Made by a program: the position numbers and the translations under genes. From assembly GCA_963082975.1 (NCBI GenBank), contig OY720344.1, positions 6,931,580 to 6,995,579 of the forward strand: DNA of 64,000 nucleotides. Direction: 5' to 3'. Of this stretch, positions 1 to 10,661 are shown in pieces. The DNA comes from Labia minor (lineage: Eukaryota; Arthropoda; Insecta; Dermaptera; Spongiphoridae). How positions within the stretch are numbered: the stretch's first letter is position 1; every line of letters starts with the position of its first letter. The notes beneath the pieces are model-generated. The model saw only the letters and a list, made by a program, of their open reading frames with translations. It searched no databases and had not been told where the DNA came from.

Positions 1-83
1 ATGATTCGTGGAGATATGTAAAAATCTCCACATGTGAAATTTGGTGTGAAAACAATACCTCCCTTACTATCGTCGGTCGGTAA
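1..83 (+). repeat. R1 repeat, fragment cut by the window edge
   Basis: This is the terminal part of repeat family R1, recognised by CTCCACATGTGAAATTTGG followed by the end motif CGTCGGTCGGTAA. It matches the right ends of the copies ending at 6051 and 24203. No coding content is seen. Confidence 0.8.
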
Positions 84-203
84 AAACTATTACAGACCAA
101 TAAATTTATTATTTTCTAATGATTTTTTCTATTTTTAAATTTTATATAAGTATAAAAGATTAAATTAAAATATAAAGTTGAAAGGTGACAGAATTAAATC
201 TTA

Positions 204-445
204 TTACCGACCGACGATAGGAAGGGAAAATATTGTTTTCATATCAAATTTCACATATGGAGATTTTTATATATATATCATGCATTTTGTTAACAGAAAA
301 AAGTATTTTAAGCATGTGTGTCCGCCCGACCGTCTGTCCGTCTGTCCATCTGTCCATTGTGTGTAGTTTGAATGGCTAAACGGATTTTGATAAGATTTGG
401 TATATTTACTTAATGCATTAGTAGCATGAATACATCAACTGGTAG
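204..445 (-). repeat. R1 repeat, diverged partial copy
   Basis: A second R1 fragment in the opposite orientation. It begins TTACCGACCGACGATAG and contains the short pyrimidine-rich gtccg/gtctg array and the 'gattttgataagatttggtatatttacttaatgc' region of the family. It is more diverged than the copies at 1863 and 5412. The open frame starting near 178 is only the translation of this repeat. Confidence 0.75.
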
Positions 446-593
446 TTTACAATGTATTAATTTTATATTCATTGTCGGAAAATATTTCACATAAATTAGT
501 AAGTAAGATATTAATAATTGAATAATCAAACTAAAAATAAAAACCAAGATAATATAATTTAAGCTTTTTAATTGAAGTTTTAAAAATATTTTT

Positions 594-799
594 GAAGTAA
601 AACTTCTTTAGCGGCGTTGAGCACTATAATAATATAATATAATAATAATCAGTTTGCTGAAAAAAATAATTATGAATTTTATATATATATATATACTTAT
701 ATAAAATTCATTTGTCTCGTGAAGCTGGTGCGCATTCCGTCTGCTTTCAAATTTCTTACGTAGAAGTTTTCACTTCTGTCGGCCAGTCCCACGACTGCT
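594..799 (+). mobile_element. Short non-autonomous element with GAAGT..ACTTC hairpin ends
   Basis: One end is GAAGTAAAACTTCTTTAGCGG. The other holds GAAGTTTTCACTTC and then the GTCGGCCAGTCCCACGACTG block. The same two blocks, in the opposite orientation, bound 14785-15291, so this is one family with a variable AT-rich centre. The hairpin resembles the termini of the endonuclease-bearing element at 4469-6193, which suggests a Helentron-like non-autonomous derivative. Assignment to Helentrons is inference. Confidence 0.5.
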
Positions 800-1235
800 A
801 ATTTTATTTTATACATTATATTATATATATATATATATATATAATGTTGTTTGGAAATTAATTTATTTCAAATCGTGAGTCACAGCTCATTTTTTTCCTT
901 TATTTCAAATTAATTGATATATTTGTTTTATGTATATTTCAGTTACATTTTACATCAGAAGCTCCTAATATAAAATATCCTTATTAAGGTTTATATATTT
1001 TTAAAAAATTAAATTTTAGTATACATAACAAATAATTTTTAAGGTTTAGGACTAAAAATATGGAAATTGTAATTAATATTAATGTTAAATCATTAATAAA
1101 TAATTAATTAAAACTACTTTGATTAAACATTCTCTAATATACATGTTTCATTTTTGTTTATCTGATTATCATAATAAGATTATATGGAATAAGAGGATTA
1201 AATAATGAAATGAATAAAGCTATTTTAACACTTAC

Positions 1236-1387
1236 CCAGGCAAACAAGCACCACATTCTAGACCACTCTTAGAGCAAAGCCTTTTAGAATTATGTCGTTT
1301 ATAGGCGGAACAATCCGTACAAGAAACACACAAGTGAGATTCATAACAATATTGATTGTCAGGGCACTGATGATCTGCCTCGCAAAC
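1236..1387 (-). CDS. TNF-receptor-like cysteine-rich protein, exon 3 (cysteine-rich domain)
   Basis: Read on the minus strand, this segment has an acceptor TTTTCCAG and a donor GG|GTAAGTG. It encodes 50 residues plus two bases with no stop. Nine cysteines (C24, C30, C36, C42, C45, C48, C60, C67 and C70 of the joined protein) are spaced as in a single TNFR-type cysteine-rich domain. It ends in ECGACLPG, close to the CGxCLPG ending common in TNFR repeats. It joins in phase 0 to the 39-base micro-exon at 9964-10002. One cysteine-rich domain behind a signal peptide fits arthropod TNF receptors of the Wengen/Grindelwald type, which bind Eiger. The transmembrane and cytoplasmic exons would lie left of the window. 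Exon structure is well supported; the exact family is inferred. Confidence 0.75.
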
Positions 1388-1862
1388 CTGGAAAATAACA
1401 AATTTATAATAATAAATTAAATAATTACTAAATAAAAAGGAATTTTATTTTTCTACATTTTAAACATTTATGAAATTTAATTGTAAAATAGATAGAAATA
1501 TGTTGTTTTTTTTTTAAATAAAACGATTAATTAATTTTGTTTTGAAAGTGAACCTATTTTAATAATATATTTTTGTATTCTCATAATAAAAATTTATTGG
1601 AAATATAAATTTGAATTACTTATTAAACAAAACATTCGAAAAATGAAAAACAATTTCAAAAGCATGAATATGAATGAATATATACAATAATATGAATCTA
1701 AATATCTCAATAAATCATGAATTTATTAATTTATGTTTAAAAAAGAATAATTAAAGCAGAATGATCTGAAGTTTACATGTTTCATACGAATGTTATTTTT
1801 ATTTTTGTTTTTTTTTAAAAACAAGAGAATTTGTCAAATATCAGAAAATAAAATAAAATTTA

Positions 1863-2487
1863 TTACCGACCGACGATAGTAAGGGAGGTATTGTTTTCAC
1901 ACCAAATTTCACATGTGGAGATTTTTACATATCTCCACGAATTATGCATTTTCTAAACAGAAAAAAGTATTTTTAGCATGATGTCTGTCCGTCCGTCCGT
2001 CCCTATAGATGTGTACAGCCTGAACGGCTCAACCGATTTTGATGAAATTTGGTATATTTACTTAATGCTTCAGTGGGATGAATTGATCAACTTTTGGTGC
2101 AATTGCGGAAACCGGAAGTGGTAGTATTAGCGATCGACGATAGGAAGGAAAGGGTTATTTTCACACCAAAGGAGATTTTTTTATATATCACCACGAATCA
2201 TGCACTTTGTATTGGTTTTATCCTCGAGAAAAATCATATTTATTAGTTTTTTCTTGATTTAAAATTATATGACGTCATCCAGCCATTCATGACGTCACAG
2301 CCTGGTCTTGCATATATATTATAAATAAAATAAAATTAAAAATGTTTATATTTATTATTTATGTATGCCTATCTGTTTTTTATTACATTAATAGATATAT
2401 GAAAATTATTTGAAATTGTTTCTGTAGCTGGAAATTAATTTATTTCAAACCGTCGGTCGGTTCGGACCTGGCCACAGGTCAACTTAT
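1863..2487 (-). repeat. R1 repeat, near full length
   Basis: Runs from TTACCGACCGACGATAG to CCACAGGTCAACTTAT. It carries the family landmarks in order: the cacatgtggag/ctccac hairpin, the TCCGTCCGTCCGTCC array, the block 'aaccgattttgatgaaattt', tgacgtcat motifs, and the CCGTCGGTCGGTTCGG inner motif. It is the reverse complement of 5412-6051 and carries no transposase, so it is a non-autonomous interspersed element about 625 bp long. Confidence 0.85.
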
Positions 2488-2544
2488 TTTATTTATACCG
2501 TAGGCGAGGGTGGCTCACATTGAGATATTTTTTTTTTCAATTTG

Positions 2545-3094
2545 TACTATCTCGCCAGAGAGAGTATTTCGATCACGAAAATTTTCGATGATGAAATTTT
2601 GATGTTTTTATACGTTTTGAAGGTTCCTGAATCATTTTCACTAAGGTTAAGAAAAAGGTCTCTGTGTGTGTGTGTATGTGTTATGTATGTAGACAAGATT
2701 ACTCAAAAACGGTTTGAGCTAGAATAGTGAAATTTGGTATACAGGCATTATTCAGAAGCAGGTCATTACCTACCACGTTTTCATTTTTTTTTCCTTTAAA
2801 CTGACTGTAAAAATAAAGATATATGTATGATAGTTTTTCCCATGATTAAAAATTGTATAAAACTGCTATATATAGAATTTCAGCTTGATTGGATCGCTGA
2901 AATTATCAGAATTATTTTTTAACACTGCAAACTCACGCGCCAACACGTGACGTGGTTCCATCAACAAAGAGCCAAACATGCGCTGGTTTAATAAATATTA
3001 TTTATTAATTTGAATTTATAATTTATAATTAATTAAATTTAATTTAAATATAATATATTATGTTATTTAATCCAATTCAAATTGCTAGTTCCAG
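2545..3094 (+). repeat. R2 repeat copy
   Basis: Begins with TACTATCTCGCCAGAGAG and ends near 'aattcaaattgctag', with the CACGTGACGTGGT block in between. It contains a short TG microsatellite and lacks part of the middle seen in the copy at 3363. R2 copies start ACTATCTCGCC and end GCGAGATAGTCGAGTGG, so ACTATCTCGC/GCGAGATAGT acts as a 10-bp terminal inverted repeat. The open frame at 2542-2727 is repeat translation, not a gene. Confidence 0.85.
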
Positions 3095-3362
3095 ATAATT
3101 TTTATATTGATCAATTCTTATCAAAATTTTACTGACAGTGAGTATTCTCTACATTAGTAAACAACTTTTAATCTTTTATCCATTATAGAACAATAAACTA
3201 GCAAATAGCTTATCTTGGTACATTTAAAAATTATATAAATGAATGACAATTGATTTAAAATTGTTTTTTTTTAAGAAAAGAAAAGTAATTCTAATGATAA
3301 GAAATTAGAAGTAAAGTGATCAAACTACTTACTATAAATTAATATTTCCCACTGCTTAATTT

Positions 3363-3948
3363 TTACAATCTCGCCAGAGATAGTATTGCGATCACGAAAA
3401 TTTTTGATGTTGAAATTTTGATGTTTTTATACGTTTTGAAGGTTCCTGAATCATTTTCACTAAGGTTAAGAAAAAGGTCTCTCTGTGTGTGTGTGTATGT
3501 GTTATGTATGTAGACAAGATTACTCAAAAACGGTTTGAGCTAGAATCATTAAATTTGGTATATGGGCATTATTCGAAATTCGTAGTTTTCTATCAACTTT
3601 TGAGAAATGTAGCTCAACCGGAAGAGGGTCATTACCTACAGCGTTTTGATTTTTTTTCCTCTAAAGTGACCGTAAAAATAAATAAATATGTAAGTGTAAT
3701 AGTTTTTCACATGATTAAAAATTGTATAAAACTGCTATATATAGAATTTCAGCTTTTTTTAACACTGAAAATCTCACGCGCCAACACGTGACGTGGTGCC
3801 ATCAACAAAGAGCCAAACATGCGCTGGTTCAATAAATATTATTTATTAATTTATAATTTATAAATAATTAAATTTAATTTAAATATAATATATTATGTTA
3901 TTTATTCCAATTCAAATTGCGAGATAGTCGAGTGGAGATACTCCAACT
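3363..3948 (+). repeat. R2 repeat copy, nearly complete
   Basis: The best plus-strand copy of R2, from acaatctcgccagag to GCGAGATAGTCGAGTGGAG. It keeps the 'gctcaaccggaagagggtc' block and the block around the CACGTGACGTGG palindrome. It lies ~270 bp downstream of the copy at 2545 in the same orientation. The 100-codon open frame (3489-3791) is repeat-derived and matches no protein I recognise. Confidence 0.85.
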
Positions 3949-4582
3949 AATTTTTTTTATATTCTTTATTTCAAACCTAATAATAAATACACGATAATAT
4001 GTTGATTAAAGAAAAAACAAATTTTAAACCCATCATATATCATTTTTGTAAAATAAAAGTTAATGTGGCATATCTTGTGTCCCAACGTGGACCAATTCAA
4101 AAAATAAAGCTATTTCGAAGTTTATTGTGTTCCAAGGTGAGCCATTCTCCACTAAACTTAAACATTTATTTGTTATACATAATGTTTGAAATTTGAATGA
4201 TGTTTTTAAATAAAAATTTATAAAAAAAATATATTCAGTAAAGAAAAAATGATAATAAGTAAATTAATCCAATGATGATGAATCATTTTTCCTGAACGAA
4301 AAATCAATAACAGAATTAGAAATTTCATTTGCAATGAAAATTAAAGAAATTTCGTGAGATGAGACAAGCATTTCAGGTAAAATAAGAAAAATAATTTTCC
4401 TGTATTTTATATAGATATCTGTGAAAATCAATCAGTACGTCAGTAGTGATTAATTTTTTTTTTTTTTGAAGTGAAACTTCTTTAGCGGCGTCCTGACATT
4501 TGGTTGAGAATGGAGAGTGAATTGAAAAATTGAGTTTTCGTAACGCAAGTGAGAAAAAAGATATAAGTATAACGAGTGAGAA

Positions 4583-4723
4583 TGAGAAAGAGGCTATCTG
4601 CGTCTCCCTTTTGTGCGGTCTTTCGTTCTTGAGAAAGAGGCTATCTGCGTCTCCCTTTTGTGCGGTCTTTCGTTCTTGAGAAAGAGGCTATCTGCGTCTC
4701 CCTTTTGTGCGGTCTTTCGTTCT
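4583..4723 (+). repeat. Three perfect 47-bp tandem repeats
   Basis: TGAGAAAGAGGC starts at 4583, 4630 and 4677. Each unit of 47 bases continues through TGCGTCTCCCTTTTGTGCGG to TTTCGTTCT with no difference I can see. The array sits just inside the left end of the endonuclease-bearing element. Confidence 0.95.
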
Positions 4724-5023
4724 AATCCCCACTCATGACGCGCAAGTCCATGACGCGCATGCGCACGAGTACGTTGACGAAAATTCTCAAGTCAAATATA
4801 CAGCGTGCACGCATACCGACGCATGTAATTGTGTGTGTGAACATGGTCGGCGATTCACACGCCAACACATACAGTTATGTGCGTCGATGACCATTCACGT
4901 TATTTATCCGAATCTCAACATTACTTTAACACTACTAAATCAATTTAAAATTATTATTGCATTTAAAACTGCTTTTCTCTACTCCACAGATTTCACTATG
5001 CCGAAAAAAAATAACGACCAAAA

Positions 5024-5402
5024 TTTAGACGATATTATTTATTTCATACACCGTTCACTACTGGTTTATAGCCACACAGGTGCTAATGCACTTGAACGAG
5101 GCGAAGATAAAATCCCTCTAATTCTCGGGGGAGATTTTAATGTAAATTTTGGATCTGATGATTCGTTGCCGTTGATCAACTTTCTTCGAGAAACATTTGG
5201 TCTGCTTATAAATAACGATCCCAAGGAATCAACAACAAAATCTGGAACTACAATAGATGCTGTTTTTACACGTTATATAGAAAATATCGAATCACGAACA
5301 TATATATCTTATTTTAGTTATCACAAGCCATTAATATCAGTATTACCAATTGAAGCACCAACCGACAATAGTACAGGCAATGTAGATATGATGATAGAGT
5401 AG
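5024..5402 (+). pseudogene. Endonuclease-like domain remnant of a Helentron/Helitron protein
   Basis: The downstream half of an open frame (4707-5402) encodes an AP-endonuclease-like segment. It includes GGDFNVNF (the catalytic GDFN motif of the endonuclease/exonuclease/phosphatase family), then STTKSGTTIDAVF and a C-terminal SYFSYHKPL, with a stop at 5400-5402. The DFN, TTIDAVF and SYHKP block is typical of endonuclease tails of arthropod Helentron-type proteins (family knowledge). The upstream half of the frame is low-complexity translation of the tandem array, so no helicase or Rep domain remains. It is a broken transposon gene, not a host gene. Confidence 0.65.
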
Positions 5403-5411
5403 ATAATAATA

Positions 5412-6051
5412 ATAAGTTGACCTGTGGCCAGGTCCGAACCGACCGACGGTTTGAAATAAATTAATTTCCAGCTACAGAAACAATTTCAAATAATTTTCAT
5501 ATATCTATTAATGTAATAAAAAACAGATAGGCATACATAAATAATAAATATAAACATTTTTAATTTTATTTTATTTATAATATATATGCAAGACCAGGCT
5601 GTGACGTCATGAATGGCTGGATGACGTCATATAATTTTAAATCAAGAAAAAACTAATAAATATGATTTTTCTCGAGGATAAAACCAATACAAAGTGCATG
5701 ATTCGTGGTGATATATAAAAAAATCTCCTTTGGTGTGAAAATAACCCTTTCTTTCCTATCGTCGGTCGCTAATACTACCACTTCCGGTTTCCGGAATTGC
5801 ACCAAAAGTTGATCAATTCATCCCACTGATGCATTAAGTAAATATACCAAATTTCATCAAAATCGGTTGAGCCGTTCAGGCTGTACACATCTATACGGAC
5901 GGACGGACAGACGGACGGACAGACGGACGGACAGACATCATGCTAAAAATACTTTTTTCTGTTTAGAAAATGCATGATTCGTGGAGATATGTAAAAATCT
6001 CCACATGTGAAATTTGGTGTGAATACCTCCCTTACTATCGTCGGTCGGTAA
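5412..6051 (+). repeat. R1 repeat, full length
   Basis: Runs from TAAGTTGACCTGTGGCC to CGTCGGTCGGTAA. It contains tgacgtcat motifs, the block 'aaatttcatcaaaatcggtt', and a GGACGGACAGAC array at 5896-5935. It is nested inside the endonuclease-bearing element, directly 3' of the endonuclease stop codon. Its 3' end resembles a hairpin-rich foldback (gtggagatatgtaaaaatctccac). Confidence 0.85.
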
Positions 6052-7216
6052 CAATAAAGCGAATATTTGTTACGGAAATTTTATACTGTTATATGTCTTT
6101 CGAAATGATCCCTTTATTTTTCTCTATTTCTCTCTCACTCACACTCTCAACTAAAATTTCTCTTATTCTCTAGATTCTAAGAAGTTTCACTTCCGCCACG
6201 TGTACGATGCTGCACATTTTGCTTTTTTTGAAAAATATTTTTTTTTTCATTTAAAAAATAAATAAATAAATATCCAAAATAAGTAAGTAATACAAAAATG
6301 GTGATTCAATAAATAAATAAAATCCCAATGTAAAATAGAAACAAATTTAATAAATTAATTAATAATTAATAATTAATTTAATTTAATTAATTAATTTTAA
6401 AATAATAATAATAAAAGGATATATAAATGATAGGTATTATATATTATATTATTGTATATTATAATTATACCTCTTAATTTATATAAAATATTATATAAAT
6501 AAATATACCTATTATATATAAAATAAACATGTTTTAAATGCAACTCTTGACTATTATAATTATTATTTATTATCTGAATTAATTAAATATTCACTTAAAT
6601 AAATTATAAAAAAATGATTATATGAATGTTTTTGTTTGTTTTTTTTTTTTGTATAATTGATTAATCATAAATACATACATACTTATATTCTATTAACCTA
6701 AAATAAAAAAAAATAAAATAAAATCAATCTAAATAAATGATAGAAAAGTAAACAAAATTAATTAATGTAAGTTGTTTATCGTAAAGGATTATTAAATTTA
6801 GTTTTTCTGTTGTTTTCTTTCATCATTATATATATACAATTTATAATTATCGGCGAGTATTAACTTGTTTTAATTTTTTAAAATATATATATATAGGATA
6901 CAAAGGATAAGAGAAGGATATGTGATAAGAGACTAAGGCCACAGACCATTTAATTGGATCAAATGTCGATAAATTGAAACTTGTACAATTTTTATTTGAT
7001 TTGTTATTTTATCGGTCCTTTGAATAAAAAGAGAAATGGAAATAGCGGGGTAAAATTATAAAAAAAGAACAATTTTTGTATATATTTATATATAATATAA
7101 ATTATTATATATTTATATATATAATTATTTTGAAATTCAGCTACTTTAATCTATTCTACTTTTAACTTTTGTCTTGTTCAAACAAAAAAAAAACTACTCT
7201 TATGAAATAATTCCAA

Positions 7217-7735
7217 TCTATCTATCTCTGTGGCTCTACGGAACTCGAAAGTTCTTGGCCGCAGCATCCACACTTCTCAAAGTGTTCCTATCCTCAGCCA
7301 TATCCATCCAATCCCTACTCTCTCCCATCTCTCTCACGTCCCTTCCTACATTATCTTCCAAGCGGCCGTTTCTCAATCGGTCTCCCCACCAATATATTTC
7401 TCGCCATGCTTTCCTCTCCCATTCTAGCCACGTGACCTGCCCATCGCAGCCTTCTCGATTTTATAATTCTAACTATATCTGGAGATGGATAGAGGCGATG
7501 CAATTCATCGTCTCCGCCATTTACTCCGGTGATCTCATTTTTTTTTGGCCAATAAATGCTGTTGCATAATTCCTATTCTCAAATACTCTAAATCTACTCT
7601 CGTCTCCTAAGGTCATAGACCATGCCTCACACCCATATAATACAACCGGCAAAATAATTGTTTTATATATTTTAATTTGGATCCCCTTTGATAATTGTTT
7701 TGATGCGATAAGCCCCTTTACTGCATAAATAATTC
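7217..7735 (-). pseudogene. LINE reverse-transcriptase C-terminus, fragment (L-A family)
   Basis: Read on the minus strand this gives the tail of a LINE reverse transcriptase: an IYKTIILPVVLYGCEAW-type segment, then RFRVFENR, a GHV/WLEWERK-type segment, and GRLEDNVGRDVREMGE. Stops and frameshifts interrupt it. Two plus-strand relatives lie at 39222-39822 and 41900-42640. It is a 5'-truncated, dead copy. Open frames in the opposite strand here are shadows. Confidence 0.7.
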
Positions 7736-8585
7736 CAATTTTACTTTTTTATTGAAAAAATTCATAATCAATACAAATGATTAGATAATTGTTTTATTTT
7801 AAAAAATTAATCATAATTATAAAAATAAAATTATTATTTCTGATTTAGATATATAAGATTATTTAATCAAAATGATTTATATTTTATTAATAGCGTCAGA
7901 GGTATTTTCAATTTTTTTAATTAATAACTTAATTATAATTTATTTTAATATGTAATTTATAATAGTTTACATTAAGTTATAATAATAAAAAAAGAAATGA
8001 AAATCAATCAATTAATAATCCATATTTATTTCATTTATTATATTCTTTGAAAATCATTTTCGAAAATATTATTAATATAATAAATTAATTTTTATTCTTT
8101 TATAAGTTTTTACACATTTACATAATATTTCGTTTTAGTATATGATAGGTAAGAATGTATAAACCTAAATTTAATATAATTAATATATTTAAACAATTTT
8201 GTTTAGTTATTTGTTGATATGATGATTCATCGTTAAGGTATTTGGAAATAGAAAATTGACAAATAGAAATAACCAAAGGATTCAATTTTTTCTACGTTGA
8301 TTCATAGATACTTTATACTGTCTACGTTTGTAGGTACACTCATATTAGAATATGTATAATTATATACAATCATTTTTTATAAATCATCATTTATCGCTAT
8401 TATTATTATTATTATTATATTATCTTCTAAAAGTCAAATTTAAATAAATAAACGATTTTCATATCATCAATAAAAATTGATTAAATATTAATTAATTATT
8501 GATAATTATATCTGCTCAAAAATCAAACTAAAACTGAATAATATCTTTTTGGATCATCCCATTTCGATTTTACAGTTTTAAATAA

Positions 8586-9036
8586 GCTGGAGTGTCTCCA
8601 CTCGACTATCTCGCAAATTTGAATTGGATTAATTAACATATATTATATTTAAATGAAATTTAATTAATTATAAATTAAAATTAATAAATAATAATAAATC
8701 AGCGCATGTTTGGCTCTTTGTTGATGGCACCACGTCACGTGTTGGCGAGTGAGATTTGCAGTGTTAAAAAATTAATTATGGTACTTTCAGCTATTCAATC
8801 AAGCTGAAATTCTAGAGATAGCAGTTTTATAAAATTTTTAATCATGTGAAAAACTATCAAACATATATCTCTATTTTTACGGTCACTTTAGAGGGAAAAA
8901 TTCAAAACGATGTAGGTAATGATCCTCTTTCGATTGTGCTACATTTCTCAAAAGTTGATATAAAACTACGAATTTTGAATAATGCTCTTATAACAAATTT
9001 CATTATTCTATTTCAAATCGTTTTTGCGTAATTTTG

Positions 9037-9126
<90 letters not shown>

Positions 9127-9238
9127 TACACACACACCGAGAGATATTTTTCTCATCCTTAGTGAAAATGATTCAGGAACCTTCAAAACGTATAAAAACA
9201 TTAAAATCTCGACATCGAAAATCTGGCGAAATAGTAAC
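8586..9238 (-). repeat. R2 repeat, full length, with expanded microsatellite
   Basis: Begins GCTGGAGTGTCTCCACTCG and ACTATCTCGC, and ends with the complement of the family start (GGCGAAATAGTA). The family's TG stretch has expanded here into a (CA)n(TA)n tract at 9041-9121. Length is ~650 bp. The open frames at 8846 and 9024 are repeat translation. Confidence 0.85.
9041..9121. repeat. (CA)n(TA)n microsatellite
   Basis: About 20 CA units run directly into about 20 TA units inside the R2 copy. Other R2 copies have only a short TG/CA stretch at this position, so this is an expansion of an existing seed. Confidence 0.95.
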
Positions 9239-9963
9239 AAATTAAGAAATAGATACATAAAAGGAAAATCATTTACAATGGGTCAGTGGGGGTAGACAGG
9301 TAGGGACAGGAAAAGATTTTAGGTTATATGATCTTAAATTTTTAAACGCCTAGTCCTAAACATATGTGAGTGTGAATCGTTGTTCCATATAGGAAAGTTA
9401 TATCTATATTCTTATGATTAAAGAACATGTTCTTAAATATTATTATTTATTTAACTTTATTTTTTATCATTAATCAATTTGTTTTTCTTTATTCTTTTTT
9501 CGATAATTTGTATTTATTGTATAAAATCATTTTAAAGTCATTGATATAAATATTTATTTACACAAATACAATTATTTGTTTAACAAATAACAAGTGATAA
9601 TCTGAGTTGTGATAGATAATTATTAGCTAGACTCATTATTTTTCTAACATTATTTTATAATGTGTATTTATGTATATAAGTAAGAATGATAAGGAATTTC
9701 TTAAGTAATATTTTGTTTTACTTTCATTTATTTATATATATACGAATAGATATATTTTTAAAGATATATTAAATATAAATTTAAAGATTTTTTTAATAAG
9801 TAAAAAAAAAACACGAATCACTTACTTTAATGAAAATGAATTCTTAAATTTTTGTTTTTGTTTTTTACGTTTTCATTTGATATAAAATGAAAATAAAACA
9901 ATTTTATTTTAAATTTAATTATACTAAATAAATTTTTATAAGAAAAGATTTTTTAAATCTTAC

Positions 9964-10002
9964 CTGGTCGCCATAAATGAAGCCAAAGAGGGGGAATGTT
10001 AA
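9964..10002 (-). CDS. TNFR-like protein, 39-base micro-exon 2 (end of signal peptide)
   Basis: On the minus strand the segment is bounded by acceptor TTTTTTTCAG and donor CAG|GTAAGA. It encodes exactly 13 residues (LTFPLFGFIYGDQ). It continues the hydrophobic core begun by the ATG exon at 10612-10638 and joins in phase 0 to VCEADHQC of the cysteine-rich exon. Together the first two exons make a classical signal peptide (MNSYWLFII, then LTFPLFGFIYG) with likely cleavage near residue 20. Agreement of splice sites, phase and protein logic supports it, although the exon is very short. Confidence 0.65.
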
Positions 10003-10611
10003 CTGAAAAAAATAAGGAAATAAATTTGATTAAATAATTATTTGAACTCGAAATTGATTTTTTTTTTACTTCTAAAATAATTGCTAATATTTTCAAATAA
10101 TTAATTATATACATAATATACCGATATGTACGAGTATACATGGATTTAGAATAAAATAAGAAAAAAACGTGGTCAATTAATAAGGAAAAAAATAAAAAAT
10201 AAAATGGATGAATAATGAAAAAAATATATTATCATTTATATTAAAAATATATTAATTTCAATAAATAGAAAATAAATTTGATAATAAATTAAAAAACAAA
10301 AGAAAAAACGTTTTAAAGTAAAAAGATTGGGACTATCGGTGGGGATAAATGATTCAAGTCCAGACGGGTCGCTTACGATGGTATGAACATGTAAATTTTT
10401 AAATTCTAACAAGATATAAAATGTATCAAATATATAAAATATATATATATATATATTAGTTAAATTAAAAAAAATACAAACAATTAACGTATTAATTTGA
10501 ATATGTGAGGGCGTAATTAAATTAAATTATACGAAAACTCACAATAAAAAAAAAAAATATTAATTAATTAAAAAGATAATCAAATAAAAATAAAAATAAA
10601 TTATTACTTAC
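10003..10611 (-). other. Intron 1 of the TNFR-like gene
   Basis: AT-rich intron. It includes a short plus-strand stretch at about 10353-10388 that reads GRLRWYEHV, the LRWxxHV motif of LINE reverse-transcriptase tails, so a tiny LINE scrap is probably present. Nothing else is recognised. Confidence 0.5.
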
Positions 10612-10661
10612 AATTATAAACAGCCAATAAGAATTCATTTTTAGACATTTAATGAAAACAC
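10612..10661 (-). CDS. TNFR-like protein, exon containing the start codon
   Basis: Minus-strand exon bounded by acceptor TTTTTTTTACAG and donor ATT|GTAAGT. Two ATGs are present; the second (10636-10638) opens the frame MNSYWLFII that reaches the donor in phase 0, as the micro-exon needs. The first ATG gives a frame that cannot join the cysteine-rich exon. The coding part is 27 bases (10612-10638) and starts the signal peptide. The acceptor implies at least one 5' untranslated exon upstream. Confidence 0.6.

Larger units (their letters stand above)
4469..6193 (+). mobile_element. Helentron-like element with endonuclease remnant and terminal hairpins
   Basis: The element is bounded by the hairpin GAAGTGAAACTTC at 4469 and its exact reverse complement GAAGTTTCACTTC ending at 6193. 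Inside are a 3x47-bp tandem array (4583-4723) and the C-terminal end of an endonuclease/exonuclease/phosphatase-like frame (5024-5402). An R1 element (5412-6051) is inserted immediately after the stop. Helentron-type Helitrons are known to carry a fused endonuclease domain, so this is probably a deleted Helentron. Boundaries are seen; the class is inferred from the domain and hairpins. Confidence 0.55.
1388..9963 (-). other. Intron 2 of the TNFR-like gene
   Basis: This ~8.6-kb intron separates the micro-exon from the cysteine-rich exon. It is AT-rich and filled with repeats: R1 at 1863 and 5412, R2 at 2545, 3363 and 8586, the endonuclease-bearing element at 4469-6193, and a LINE fragment at 7217-7735. 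I see no coding exon in the remaining stretches (1388-1862, 3950-4468, 6194-7216, 7736-8585, 9239-9963). Confidence 0.6.

Noticed and set aside
4707-5023. Upstream half of the 231-codon frame as part of the endonuclease protein
   Set aside because: It translates flanking low-complexity and array DNA, rich in His/Thr/Cys, without similarity to Helentron proteins.
5896-5936. Regular GGAC/AGAC arrays (also 24019-24086) that could look like a CRISPR-type or satellite array
   Set aside because: They are short tetranucleotide arrays inside R1 copies with no spacers; the window is a eukaryotic genome.
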